Source: Halodesulfovibrio aestuarii DSM 17919 = ATCC 29578
GTDB lineage: Bacteria; Desulfobacterota; Desulfovibrionia; Desulfovibrionales; Desulfovibrionaceae
Direction of reading: 5' to 3'
DNA length: 64,000 bases
Assembly: GCF_000384815.1 (NCBI RefSeq)
Contig: NZ_ARQF01000020.1
Location: forward strand, 1 to 64,000
Shown: positions 1 through 9,055 of the stretch, piece after piece
How positions within the stretch are numbered: position 1 is the first letter of the stretch
Layout: each line of letters opens with the position of its first letter
The notes under the pieces: generated by a model
What the model was told of the DNA's origin: nothing
Databases searched by the model: none
The model's input: the letters and a program-made list of their open reading frames with translations, nothing else
Program-made: the position numbers and the translations under genes

Positions 1-168
<168 letters not shown>

Positions 169-250
169 AATAATTCTGTATTGAATTGCCCGTTACCTTA
201 GTAACGAACAACGCTAGCTGATCTCTAAATCAATCCGATTCGCTATTTAA

Positions 251-262
251 TTGTCAAAGAGC
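251..262 (-). promoter_or_regulatory. boxA-like antitermination site in rRNA leader
   Basis: The minus strand reads GCTCTTTGACAA, one base off the E. coli rRNA boxA core (GCTCTTTAACAA). It lies about 85 nt before the 16S start. boxA in rRNA leaders recruits NusB/S10 for antitermination, and the location fits that role. The TTGACA inside it could be mistaken for a -35 element, but no -10 follows at the right distance. Confidence 0.7.
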
Positions 263-406
263 TTTCTAAAAGCTCCGCGCGGCTTTTCGGCCTTGCGTCG
301 AGTTGGCGTTTATGCCACCTCGTTTTGGCTCCGTCAACAAGTTTTTAATTTTTAGTATCTTAAAAACTTGCAGACTACTGCTTGCTTTTCTGAAGCGCAG
401 AAGTAT

Positions 407-435
407 TTTTTACGAAAATGACACCGTTGTGTCAA
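407..435 (-). promoter_or_regulatory. candidate proximal rRNA promoter
   Basis: On the minus strand a perfect TTGACA (435-430) is followed after 17 nt by TAAAAA (412-407), a 4/6 match to the -10 consensus. Transcription would start near 400, giving a leader of about 230 nt that contains boxA. This is assigned from motif and position only. Confidence 0.45.
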
Positions 436-509
436 CTAGTTTTCAAAAAAATACTTACAGCATTTTCGATTCGCAAACTGAGTCACTGCCTCATCAGCAG
501 CGGAGAGGA

Positions 510-537
510 AATCTACGCGCTTTTCTTCACAAGTCAA
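510..537 (-). promoter_or_regulatory. candidate distal rRNA promoter
   Basis: The minus strand has TTGACT (537-532), a 16 nt spacer, then TAGATT (515-510). With the element at 407-435 it would form a tandem pair, common for rRNA operons. The -10 match is 4/6, so this is tentative. Confidence 0.3.
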
Positions 538-627
538 CACGTTTTTTGTTTTTCTCTTATTTTTTTGTTAACTTTCTGTTTTTACACTGTCTTTTTTTTA
601 CTCTGTCACTCTGACCGCGTTGTATCT

Positions 628-633
628 TATAAT
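628..633 (+). promoter_or_regulatory. candidate -10 box for the rdgC pair
   Basis: A perfect TATAAT lies 56 nt upstream of the first rdgC-like start codon, in the space divergent from the rRNA operon. No convincing -35 hexamer is seen at 16-18 nt upstream. Confidence 0.3.
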
Positions 634-688
634 CTGGCGTACTATTCAAAGATGCGCTACACACTCCCATATACAAAAGGAGAGCAAC

Positions 689-1303
689 ATGGGCTTTTTA
701 AACGCCAGTACTTCATTCACCCGATATAAGATTACAGAGCCTGTTCCTAAAGAGCTCTGGCCGGAAATTCCTGAGAAACTTCGCCAGTTTTCTTTCAAAG
801 AAATTGAAGAGTCCGCAGAAGAACGCGGCTGGGGATGGGTCTGTTTTGACGACATGCTGGATTCTTCATGGCACACCGCACCGCCTGAAAAAGGGGCTTA
901 CCTTACCTTTTCTTTGCGCCTTGATACTAGACGTATCCCCGCAGCAGTTATGAAAAAACACGTTGCAATTGCTATTCGTGAAGAAGAGCGCAAGATCAAA
1001 GAACAGGGTAAAAAGTACGTTTCCCGCGAACGTAAGAAAGAACTAAAAGAACAGGTACAGCTAAAACTTCGCGCACGCACTCTTCCGGTTCCAGCTGAAT
1101 TTCATGTAGTATGGAACATGCAAACGAACGACGTATACTTTGCTTCAACTCAAGCAAAAGTGTTAGAATTATTTGTAGATTACTTTGCACAGACTTTTGG
1201 TGTCGATCTCGAGCCGATGACTCCATATTCCCTTGCGATATCCCTTATGGGTGAAGACATCGCAGAAAAACTTGATACCCTTGAACCGGCTAACTTCGCA
1301 TAG
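689..1303 (+). CDS. RdgC-like protein, N-terminal part
   Basis: 204 aa. The sequence follows the first two thirds of RdgC, the recombination-associated DNA-binding protein that forms a ring around duplex DNA and modulates RecA. It has a GFLNASxSFTRY start, a basic helix with KKHVAIAIREEERK and KKELKEQVQLKLRAR near residues 90-130, then a FHVVWNMQTNDVYFAS strand and a VDLEPMTP segment. I chose ATG 689 because AAAGGAGAG lies 5 nt upstream; an earlier in-frame ATG at 620 overlaps the -10 box. The remainder of an RdgC-type protein appears to be the next gene, 8 nt downstream, so the family seems encoded in two pieces here. Recognition is from memory of the family; a profile search with PF04381 would settle it. 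Confidence 0.7.
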   Translation: MGFLNASTSFTRYKITEPVPKELWPEIPEKLRQFSFKEIEESAEERGWGWVCFDDMLDSSWHTAPPEKGAYLTFSLRLDTRRIPAAVMKKHVAIAIREEERKIKEQGKKYVSRERKKELKEQVQLKLRARTLPVPAEFHVVWNMQTNDVYFASTQAKVLELFVDYFAQTFGVDLEPMTPYSLAISLMGEDIAEKLDTLEPANFA

Positions 1304-1311
1304 GAGACATC

Positions 1312-1842
1312 ATGGCTGATTATCTTGGTCAGACTACAGACATTATATTGGGTCAGGACTTTTTAACCTGGCTGTGGTTCAGAAGCGAAGTCACGAACGG
1401 TAACTTCTCTTCTAAGGAAGGACGCCCATACAATTTATATGTTGAGCAGCGTATTTCCGTTCAGGGTGGTGAAGGCGAGACTCTGGAAACAGCAACTGTG
1501 TCCGGCAGCACATCCGAACTGAAGGAAGCACGTCTCGGGCTGTCTATGGGAAAAAAAGTTACGCGTGCATTGATTCGTATTGAACAAGACACAGAAGCGT
1601 GGCAACTTACATTAAAAGCAGAAGATTTTTCTCTTGGCAGTCTCAAGACACCAAAAGTTGAAAAAGCTGATGCCAATGAGGAAGATGATGTTGACGGTCC
1701 TTTCCTCGAAAAAATATATCTGATCGAAAGTTGTCTGACACTGTTGGACGATACTTATAGAACATTCCTTGAGACACGTCTTTCCAACGACTGGAAAGAA
1801 ACTGTTCAAAAAATAGGACAGTGGCTCAACAACTCGGAGTAA
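1312..1842 (+). CDS. RdgC-like protein, C-terminal part
   Basis: 176 aa, acidic, starting 8 nt after the preceding stop with AGGAGA overlapping that stop codon (TAGGAGACATCATG), so the two are translated together. The LGQDFLTWLWFRSE segment near residue 13 resembles the stretch that follows the N-terminal domain in RdgC homologs of deltaproteobacteria, as I recall them. An ISVQGGEGETLETATVSG segment follows, with a conserved-looking ARLGLSMGKKVTRALI stretch. The tail (residues 140-176) is helical and hydrophilic. The pair very probably makes one RdgC-like complex. I am less sure of this half than of the first. Confidence 0.55.
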   Translation: MADYLGQTTDIILGQDFLTWLWFRSEVTNGNFSSKEGRPYNLYVEQRISVQGGEGETLETATVSGSTSELKEARLGLSMGKKVTRALIRIEQDTEAWQLTLKAEDFSLGSLKTPKVEKADANEEDDVDGPFLEKIYLIESCLTLLDDTYRTFLETRLSNDWKETVQKIGQWLNNSE

Positions 1843-1851
1843 TACCCCACT

Positions 1852-2889
1852 ATGGAACATGCGCCTACGAGCGAGATAACGCCTTCAGTTATCCTACGCC
1901 GCGTCTTATACAGAGTTTGTAAGAAGATTGGCATGACCATGCTGATTCTCTTCGGCATTACGGTCATAAGCTTTTGGGTTATTCATCTTGCTCCCGGCTC
2001 TCCTACCGATTTACAGACGACATTGAACCCGCAGGTGGGTGCGGCAGCCCGCGCCCGCCTCGAACGTCTGTACGAACTGGATCAGCCTCTGCATGTTCAG
2101 TATTATAGGTGGGTCAAACGCATAGCGCGCTTTGATTTCGGTACATCCATGTCCGGTGACCATCGGCCGGTATGGGATAAAATAAAAGAACGAATGCCGC
2201 TTACCATAGGCATGAACGTTACCTCACTGATACTCACCCTGCTTTTTGCAATACCTATCGGGGTGGGAGCCGCCTACTATCAAGGGCAATGGTTCGACAA
2301 AGCGAGTACAGTCTTTGTCTTTATCGGATTTGCTATGCCCGGATTCTGGCTTGCACTTCTGCTGATGCTCTACTTCGGCATCTACCTGCAATGGCTCCCT
2401 ATCTCCGGACTAACCTCGCTGGATTACCACAACTTATCTTTCTGGGGAAAAGCGGGAGACCTGGCGAAACATTTGGCGATGCCGATCTTCATTTATACAT
2501 TTGGCAGCCTTGCCGGCATGTCTCGATTCATGCGTTCCTCAATGCTTGAAGTGTTACGACAGGATTTTATTCTTACCGCAAAAGCAAAGGGACTGCCGTT
2601 GCGCACTGTTATCTATAAACATGCTCTCCGAAACGCCCTGCTTCCGGTCATTACAATCCTCGGCCTTTCCATTCCAAGCCTTATCGGCGGATCAGTTATC
2701 ATTGAATCAATTTTTGCGTTACCAGGACTTGGGCAGCTTTTCTATGCATCTGTTCTCGCACGAGACTATCCTATGATTATGGGGAACCTTGTGCTCGGAG
2801 CGGTACTCACACTCGCAGGCAACATGATAGCCGACCTTTGTTACGGCCTAGCTGACCCTCGAATCCGTAATACAGGAGGTAATGCATAA
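1852..2889 (+). CDS. ABC transporter permease, OppB/DppB family
   Basis: 345 aa integral membrane permease of the peptide/nickel (PepT) class. There is one N-terminal membrane segment near residues 25-47 followed by the WVIHLAPGSP motif typical of DppB. Several further segments follow, with the cytoplasmic EAA loop around residues 225-255 (RSSMLEVLRQDFILTAKAKGLP). The C-terminal GNLVLGAVLTLAGNMIADL and LADPRIR are family signatures. It overlaps the next permease by one base (TAATG), so the two form a pair. No binding protein or ATPase gene is adjacent; these must be elsewhere. Substrate cannot be told from the sequence. Confidence 0.9.
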   Translation: MEHAPTSEITPSVILRRVLYRVCKKIGMTMLILFGITVISFWVIHLAPGSPTDLQTTLNPQVGAAARARLERLYELDQPLHVQYYRWVKRIARFDFGTSMSGDHRPVWDKIKERMPLTIGMNVTSLILTLLFAIPIGVGAAYYQGQWFDKASTVFVFIGFAMPGFWLALLLMLYFGIYLQWLPISGLTSLDYHNLSFWGKAGDLAKHLAMPIFIYTFGSLAGMSRFMRSSMLEVLRQDFILTAKAKGLPLRTVIYKHALRNALLPVITILGLSIPSLIGGSVIIESIFALPGLGQLFYASVLARDYPMIMGNLVLGAVLTLAGNMIADLCYGLADPRIRNTGGNA

Positions 2890-3725
2890 TGCTTCCTGTC
2901 ACCTCCCGTGCTTTTTGGAGCCAATATGGGATGCTCATAATCGGCCTCGTCATTGTGGGAACCATGACGCTAGCCGCCGTTTTTTCCCCGTTCCTTTCAC
3001 CTTTTGATCCAGACGCACTAAACCTTGACTACATCCTTCAACCGCCTTCTCTTGGTCATCTTATGGGGACAGATGCTCTTGGACGCGATATTTTCTCACG
3101 AATGCTTCATGGAGCACGCATTTCTTTATGGGTTGGATTTGTGGCTGTCGGTATTTCGATTTCTATCGGGCTTATACTCGGACTTATTGCTGGATATTTC
3201 CGAGGCTGGGTAGATGAAATCATTATGCGTTTTGTTGATGTGATGCTCTGCTTCCCGTCATTCTTTCTTATCCTTTCTGTTATCGCCTTCCTTGAACCGA
3301 GTTTAGTCAATATTATGATAGTCATCGGACTTACTTCATGGATGGGAGTCGCCCGACTTGTACGGGCAGAAACATTAAGTCTGAGGGAAAGAGACTTTGT
3401 TGCTGCGTCGCGCCTTACCGGTGCATCATCCACCCGCATAATCATACAGCATATCCTGCCCAACGCTCTTGCACCGGTGCTTGTTTCCGCGACTCTCGGA
3501 GTAGCCGGAGCAATTCTCACAGAATCTGCACTCAGCTTTCTCGGACTCGGCGTTCAGCCACCGACAGCAAGTTGGGGCAACATGCTTCTGGAAGGAAAAC
3601 AAGTGTTGGAAATTGCACCATGGCTCTCTATGTTCCCCGGTTGCGCTATTCTTATCACAGTGCTCGGCTACAATTTACTTGGTGAAAGCCTTCGCGATCT
3701 ACTAGACCCACGTTTGAAGCGCTAG
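2889..3725 (+). CDS. ABC transporter permease, OppC/DppC family
   Basis: 278 aa partner of the preceding DppB-type permease. It has an N-terminal membrane segment (residues 15-35) and the family motif LMGTDALGRDIFSRMLHGAR near 59-78. The EAA loop is around residues 158-185 (ARLVRAETLSLRERDFVAASRLTG) and the C-terminal LLGESLRDLLDPRLKR is conserved. Five to six membrane segments are expected. It starts on the stop codon of its partner, implying coupled translation. The family moves dipeptides, oligopeptides, nickel or sugars; the substrate is not determined here. Confidence 0.9.
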   Translation: MLPVTSRAFWSQYGMLIIGLVIVGTMTLAAVFSPFLSPFDPDALNLDYILQPPSLGHLMGTDALGRDIFSRMLHGARISLWVGFVAVGISISIGLILGLIAGYFRGWVDEIIMRFVDVMLCFPSFFLILSVIAFLEPSLVNIMIVIGLTSWMGVARLVRAETLSLRERDFVAASRLTGASSTRIIIQHILPNALAPVLVSATLGVAGAILTESALSFLGLGVQPPTASWGNMLLEGKQVLEIAPWLSMFPGCAILITVLGYNLLGESLRDLLDPRLKR

Positions 3726-3838
3726 TCTAATTGCTACGAACTACTTCCCATGCATTGCCAAAGTATGCTGCTCTGTATAAGAATACTCGCACGAAAGCTT
3801 TTTAAAATTTTTTAATTAAATAATTACAGGCAATTAGA

Positions 3839-5440
3839 ATGCTCGAACTTCTCCGAATCCGTCATCTTGCGTTAATTGACGATATGGAACTTGAGTTTTC
3901 CGGCAAGATGAATGTTCTCACCGGCGAAACAGGTGCCGGCAAAAGCTTTATCTTAAAGGCACTCAATTTTCTAACAGGCGAAAAAATGCGCGCAGATCTT
4001 GTACGCGCCGGTGAAGAAAAAGCACAGGTTGAAGCTATTTTTCTTATCAATGATGAAGAGTACATCATCCGAAGAGAGCTAGTGGCAGCAACAGGCCGAA
4101 GCCGACTGTACATCAACGACAAACTGAGCTCACAAGAAACTATTCGAACGCTAAAACCTAAATTGCTGGTCCATACAAGCCAGCACGGTCAGCAACAACT
4201 GTTACAGCCAGCCTTTCAGGAAAAACTATTAAATAGTTTTCTTCAACGTCCCGATCTTTTTGAAAAACGAAATACTGTTGTAAAAACGTTGCGTGACATT
4301 GCTGCTCAACAGGATGAGTTACGGGAACGCGCGCGCAATCTGGAAGATAAGCGCGATTTTCTGGAATTTCAGCAAAAAGAAATTGCAAAAGTAGCTCCAG
4401 TTACCGGAGAAGAAGAAGAGCTCGAAGCTAAAAAGCAGGAAACTCGTGAGCAAGGTCTGGTTCAAGAAGCTGTAGATCACACATTAGGACTGTTTTATAC
4501 AGACAGCGGCGGCTTGGCTGAAATGATCAGCCGTCTTGAAAACAGTCTTGATGACGTTTGCCGCTATATCCCGGAGTACCAGCCAGATGTTGAACGCATT
4601 ATGGAGTTCCGTCACTCACTGGGAGAAATTGAAAGCCGGCTGCGCAACCAGCCTATGAACAAACCGGACGAAGATTCCATTGAAGAAATAGAAGCCCGAC
4701 TTTACGAACTTTCGCAACTTAAACGTAAGCTCAACCGCTCTCTTGATGAGATCGTAAACATGCAGGAAGAAATTGAAGAAAATCTGACTTTTCTAGATAC
4801 CTGCAACCTTGATCTCATCCTTCTTGAAAAGCAGGAAGATGAAGCACGCACTACACTTCAAAATATTTTACAGCAAATTAATGAGCTGCGTGAAACAAAG
4901 GGCAGCGAACTTTGCCGTGCCATTGAGACTGAACTAAAGACTCTCGGCTTCTCTGAACATGTTCACGTGGAGTTTGATTTTACTCCCACCGAAATTTATC
5001 CGGAATGCTTTGAACATAAAGCACGTCTCATATGGGTGCCAAACCCTGGACAATCGCCGCAGCCGTTGGATAAAATTGCATCCGGCGGTGAACTTTCCCG
5101 ATTCTTACTCGCTGTTGTCGGACTCATGAACAAAGATGAGACACCTACGCTTATTTTTGACGAGGTGGATGCAGGCATTGGCGGCATTACACTTAATTAT
5201 GTTGCAGATGCACTGACCAAGCTTGCGGAACGTCAGCAAATGCTGTTGATTACTCACTGGCCGCAGCTTGCAGCGCGTGCAGAAAAGCACTTCCTCGTAC
5301 ATAAAGATGTCCGGAGCAGTGCAACATTCACAAGCTGCGACGCTCTGTCCGAAACCGGCATTCGCCATGAATATGAACGGATGGCTGGCGGCGGACAACA
5401 AGGTGAGGCTCTCGCCCACAAACTGTTAGGAACTGGATAA
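3839..5440 (+). CDS. recN: DNA repair protein RecN
   Basis: 533 aa SMC-like ATPase acting in double-strand break repair. The N-terminal half-nucleotide-binding domain carries the Walker A motif TGETGAGKS (residues 28-36). Long coiled coils occupy roughly residues 155-360. The C-terminal half carries the ABC signature SGGELSRFLL, the Walker B TLIFDEVDAGIGG and the H-loop LLITHWPQLA. Length matches the family (about 550). It is a single gene closed by a strong terminator shared with rnr. The SD is weak (CAGGCAAT region). Confidence 0.96.
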   Translation: MLELLRIRHLALIDDMELEFSGKMNVLTGETGAGKSFILKALNFLTGEKMRADLVRAGEEKAQVEAIFLINDEEYIIRRELVAATGRSRLYINDKLSSQETIRTLKPKLLVHTSQHGQQQLLQPAFQEKLLNSFLQRPDLFEKRNTVVKTLRDIAAQQDELRERARNLEDKRDFLEFQQKEIAKVAPVTGEEEELEAKKQETREQGLVQEAVDHTLGLFYTDSGGLAEMISRLENSLDDVCRYIPEYQPDVERIMEFRHSLGEIESRLRNQPMNKPDEDSIEEIEARLYELSQLKRKLNRSLDEIVNMQEEIEENLTFLDTCNLDLILLEKQEDEARTTLQNILQQINELRETKGSELCRAIETELKTLGFSEHVHVEFDFTPTEIYPECFEHKARLIWVPNPGQSPQPLDKIASGGELSRFLLAVVGLMNKDETPTLIFDEVDAGIGGITLNYVADALTKLAERQQMLLITHWPQLAARAEKHFLVHKDVRSSATFTSCDALSETGIRHEYERMAGGGQQGEALAHKLLGTG

Positions 5441-5441
5441 A

Positions 5442-5476
5442 AAAAGGGCTTCACATACTGCATGTGAAGCCCTTTT
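5442..5476. terminator. bidirectional terminator, recN / rnr
   Basis: A 15 bp perfect stem (5442-5456 with 5462-5476, loop ACTGC) has A-run and T-run flanks on both sides. It sits between two convergent genes and can serve both. Confidence 0.9.
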
Positions 5477-5515
5477 CTACTTTCTTTTTCCTAAGGCATG
5501 TTATTCGGGAAGAAC

Positions 5516-7702
5516 CTATTCGCCGTTCTCGTCAGAAGTATCTTCGCCTAAGGCGTCCTCTTCCCGTAACTTCAGATTAATTTCCATTCGAGCCAAGTTA
5601 ACATCATAGAGCCAGACTTTTACAACCTGCCCTAATGCAAACCTGCGTCCAGTCCGCTCGCCTATAAGCTCATTCCGCTCTGAAAGATACACATAGTAAT
5701 CGTCATCAATGCTAGACAACCGCACCATGCCTTCTGCCATAACTTCTTCCAGCTCCGCCCAGAAACCAAATTCTGCAACGCCGGAAATAACGCCTGTGAA
5801 TTCTGCACCAACCTGAGTCAACATGTATAACGCAGTGATGCGTTTCAGAATTTCGCGTTCTGCTTCCATTGCCACACGTTCACGCTTATTAAGATGTTCT
5901 CCGATAGCCTGAACTTTATCTACACCACGGATATGCTCATACCCTTTTACCTTCAGCGCATGTTTCAGTGCACGGTGTACAATAAGGTCCGCGTAACGGC
6001 GAATTGGAGACGTGAAATGACAATAGCAGTCCGAAGCAAGACCGAAGTGAGTCTGATGAATGGCAGTGTACTGCGCCTGCATCATGGTTCGCAGTGTAAG
6101 CCGATGAACGACAAACTCCTGCTCGGTTCCTTCTGCAATTTTTAATACGACTTGCAAGTTTTCCGGCGTCGGTTCCTTCGGGAATGACTCACCAAGTTCA
6201 GTACGATGCAGCATCTTGAACAGTCCAGACAACTTATCCAGCTCAGGAGCCGGATGAATACGATACAGGAACGGAACCTCAACCTCGGTAAGGAATCGTG
6301 CCACCGCCTCGTTTGCGGCAATCATAAATTCCTCAATCATCATATGCCCGAAATGACGAATCTTTCGATCAATAGCAATCGGAGCACCGGAAACATCAAA
6401 GGTTATTTGTGCTTCCGGAACATCAAAATCAAGACTTCCGCGATCACTTCGCTTCTGTTTCAATAGCCTTGCCAGTTCCTCAGCCCTTTCAAGCATCGGT
6501 AAAACAGGAGAAATAACTGCTCGTTCTTTTTCATCCTTATCCAGCAAGGCACGCTTTACCTGACCATAAGTCAATCGCGCTTTACTCTGGATTACTGCCG
6601 GATAAAATTTAGACTTACCATAGGTTCCGTCTGCATAGAAGTATGTCTCAGCAACCATCGCCAAACGAGGGACTCGTGGATTCAAGCTGCATAATCCATT
6701 TGACAGTTCCACAGGAAACATCGGCTCCACAGACTGCGGGAAGTAGTATGAGTTGGCACGCTGAACAGCCTCCTGATCCAGCACAGAATCTTCCTGCACA
6801 TAGTGGCTTACATCAGCAATTGCTACCCACAAACGATAGCCGTCACGCTGCTCTTCGACGTACACAGCATCATCAAAGTCACGAGCCGTCGCCCCATCAA
6901 TGGTGACAAAATCAAGATTGCGCAAATCAATACGATCAACAAAATCTTCTTCAGATGGAACAGCAGGCAAGCCCTTTGCAGCTTCTGTAACTTCATCGGG
7001 AAAACTCATTGGAATATCGTGATTTATTTTAACCAGACGTTCCTGCACATTACCGTCTTCCTCGTCGCCAAGGCTTTCAAGAATTTCAGCGGCCCATAAT
7101 CCGGCTTCAAGCTGCTCACGAGGTTCAACCACCAGCAATTCATTTTTACGAGGACGACGTTCAAGGACATCGCCTGTAGCAAGAATTGAGAAGGTTAGAC
7201 GGGAGTCTGTCGGACGACAAATATAGCCGCTCTTACCCATTTTCTTAATAACACGGCAGGTAATTGTAGCTCGGGCACGCTTCAAAATCCGGACGATGCG
7301 TCCTTCCTGATTTTTACCTCTACCCCCCGGTAACAACGCTACAACAACAGTGTCGCCATGCATTGCATTCCCAAAGGCAGACGGGGCTACAAAAATGTCA
7401 GCACGACGTTTATCATCCAGCAGGACAAAACCTACACCGGAACGCTGCACCTGCAATTTGCCTGTGAGTAGGTGAAGATTTTTTGTTAATCCCCATGCAC
7501 CACCGCGCAAACGGATTATTTTTCCATCTTTTTCGAGATGTTCAATCATATCCTCAAGATCACGCCTCCATCGCTTGCTTAAATGCAAAAAGCGATAAAA
7601 GTCATTCATCTTTATCGGACGTTTCACTTCACGAAAAAGCTCAAGTATATCTTTAGGTGAAATCGGGCATTCGCCGGATTTCGGTTTTCTTTTTTTTACC
7701 AT
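5516..7702 (-). CDS. rnr: ribonuclease R (RNase II/RNB family)
   Basis: 728 aa 3'-5' exoribonuclease. An N-terminal winged-helix region (residues 10-75) is followed by cold-shock OB domains. The RNB catalytic domain has the metal-binding DFVTIDGATARDFDDA motif near residue 265. A YRIHPAP segment, the HFTSPIRRYADLIVHR motif and a C-terminal S1 domain (about residues 630-712) follow. The tail is acidic. Length and architecture match RNase R rather than RNase II. It stands alone between recN and lpxK and degrades structured RNA in quality control and rRNA maturation. Confidence 0.95.
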   Translation of the reverse strand: MVKKRKPKSGECPISPKDILELFREVKRPIKMNDFYRFLHLSKRWRRDLEDMIEHLEKDGKIIRLRGGAWGLTKNLHLLTGKLQVQRSGVGFVLLDDKRRADIFVAPSAFGNAMHGDTVVVALLPGGRGKNQEGRIVRILKRARATITCRVIKKMGKSGYICRPTDSRLTFSILATGDVLERRPRKNELLVVEPREQLEAGLWAAEILESLGDEEDGNVQERLVKINHDIPMSFPDEVTEAAKGLPAVPSEEDFVDRIDLRNLDFVTIDGATARDFDDAVYVEEQRDGYRLWVAIADVSHYVQEDSVLDQEAVQRANSYYFPQSVEPMFPVELSNGLCSLNPRVPRLAMVAETYFYADGTYGKSKFYPAVIQSKARLTYGQVKRALLDKDEKERAVISPVLPMLERAEELARLLKQKRSDRGSLDFDVPEAQITFDVSGAPIAIDRKIRHFGHMMIEEFMIAANEAVARFLTEVEVPFLYRIHPAPELDKLSGLFKMLHRTELGESFPKEPTPENLQVVLKIAEGTEQEFVVHRLTLRTMMQAQYTAIHQTHFGLASDCYCHFTSPIRRYADLIVHRALKHALKVKGYEHIRGVDKVQAIGEHLNKRERVAMEAEREILKRITALYMLTQVGAEFTGVISGVAEFGFWAELEEVMAEGMVRLSSIDDDYYVYLSERNELIGERTGRRFALGQVVKVWLYDVNLARMEINLKLREEDALGEDTSDENGE

Positions 7703-7777
7703 TCTCTATTCTTATCCCTTAAACAATTGTTACAGGAAGTTTTATACTATCCCACAATGTTACAGGTTATTGTCATA

Positions 7778-8926
7778 TTATTTTTCATTTTTTAAGACGG
7801 GACGCGGTGCAGACGTTGCAACAGCCGATTTCTTCGTTATTTTCTTTCTAGTACCGGAAGCATCCCGCATGGCATTCCATTCTTCCTGCCACCAGTCAGC
7901 AAATAATTTCCCCGTGAACATGGAATCACCAAACTTTGTGCTCAAAGCAAACGTCCAAACTTCAACCCCTAAGACCTCCGGAACCTTCACGGCGTCTTTA
8001 GGTGTGCATAGCAATGGCAGCCCTACGTTCCCCATCTCCGCAATTTCTGCCTCAGTGTATGCGTGATGATCTGCAAAACGCTGATGTTTGTAAGGAGAGC
8101 GGCCCATAAATTTTTTAGCTGTTTCTTCAACCTGCGCAGGTTCCCCTACCCCATTAAACAGAATATAATTTTTTAATATGACAGTTTGATGCTTTTCTTT
8201 TGCTTTTTCAAAGGCTTCAATCGCTGCTGCACTTACCGGAACAAGCTGTTGCGGTACCAGAGAAAAGCTGAATACTGGCACACCGAACTGAGCAAGCCTA
8301 TCTTTTATAACACTTTTTAGTGGAGCAAGCGAGTCAACTTTTATCAAAAAAGCATGTGCGCGAGACAACGCACTTTGATCTTCACGCCATGAACCTGCGG
8401 GGATCACTCTATCCCACTCAGTAGTCAAGTCTTCTGGTTTAAGCAGAACCAGATTCAAATCACGTTTCACTGCCAGATGCTGAAAGCCGTCATCAAGTAC
8501 CAAAAGTTCCGGTCGAAACTTTTTTTCCGCCCACGCTCCTGAACGTCTCCGAACCGGATCGACAACAATACGAGCTTTGCGGTGTGCATTGGCAAGCATA
8601 ACAGGCTCATCCCCTGCCTGCGCTGCAGTACTTTCCGGAGTAACAAGATACGGAGTTTTTGGCGGTGACGCCTTATAACCACGGGAAAGAACCACTGATG
8701 AATAATGATTACGCTCTGCCCATTCCAACAGCCAGCTGACAACTGGAGTTTTTCCAGTCCCCCCCCAGCTGATATTCCCTACAGCAACACAAGGCGCTTT
8801 GGGGGAAAACTGCTCTTTTGCTCCCGCTTCGTACTGTTTACGTCGATACGACATAGCAAAGGAATAAATTTTACTAATTGGATATAAAAGTGGGAACAAT
8901 GCCCGCTGGATCGGCAGTGAAGACAT
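7778..8926 (-). CDS. lpxK: tetraacyldisaccharide 4'-kinase LpxK
   Basis: 382 aa inner-membrane-associated kinase that phosphorylates the 4' position of the lipid A disaccharide precursor. The N-terminal amphipathic/hydrophobic helix is followed by the P-loop VGNISWGGTGKTP near residues 49-61, the SRGYK motif and the DDGFQHLAVKRDLN motif characteristic of LpxK. The C-terminal 25 residues are lysine-rich and look like a lineage extension. Its presence shows the cell makes lipid A and so has a Gram-negative outer membrane. It is not linked here to other lpx genes. Confidence 0.95.
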   Translation of the reverse strand: MSSLPIQRALFPLLYPISKIYSFAMSYRRKQYEAGAKEQFSPKAPCVAVGNISWGGTGKTPVVSWLLEWAERNHYSSVVLSRGYKASPPKTPYLVTPESTAAQAGDEPVMLANAHRKARIVVDPVRRRSGAWAEKKFRPELLVLDDGFQHLAVKRDLNLVLLKPEDLTTEWDRVIPAGSWREDQSALSRAHAFLIKVDSLAPLKSVIKDRLAQFGVPVFSFSLVPQQLVPVSAAAIEAFEKAKEKHQTVILKNYILFNGVGEPAQVEETAKKFMGRSPYKHQRFADHHAYTEAEIAEMGNVGLPLLCTPKDAVKVPEVLGVEVWTFALSTKFGDSMFTGKLFADWWQEEWNAMRDASGTRKKITKKSAVATSAPRPVLKNEK

Positions 8927-8991
8927 AAACTCTCCTGAGAGCTTTCAGTTTCAATAAGTAATGGATTAGGTGTCGGAAAATATGTCTCATG

Positions 8992-9021
8992 AAAAAAAAG
9001 GAGAGCCGTTGCAGGCCCCCC
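8992..9021 (-). terminator. terminator of the BI-1/YccA gene
   Basis: On the minus strand GGGGGGCC pairs with GGCTCTCC (two G-U pairs) around a 6 nt loop (9000-9021), followed by an uninterrupted T8 run (8999-8992). It lies 35 nt after the stop of the BI-1 family gene. Confidence 0.85.
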
Positions 9022-9055
9022 TTATTTAATCGTCTATGTGCGAATTTCTTTAATT

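Noticed and set aside
251-256. TTGACA on the minus strand as an rRNA promoter
   Set aside because: It is part of the boxA-like element and has no -10 at 16-18 nt.
303-729. Two overlapping plus-strand ORFs (303-614 and 418-729)
   Set aside because: They lie in the rRNA promoter/leader region, have no SD and code for low-complexity Phe/Leu-rich sequence. The second overlaps the rdgC-like start.
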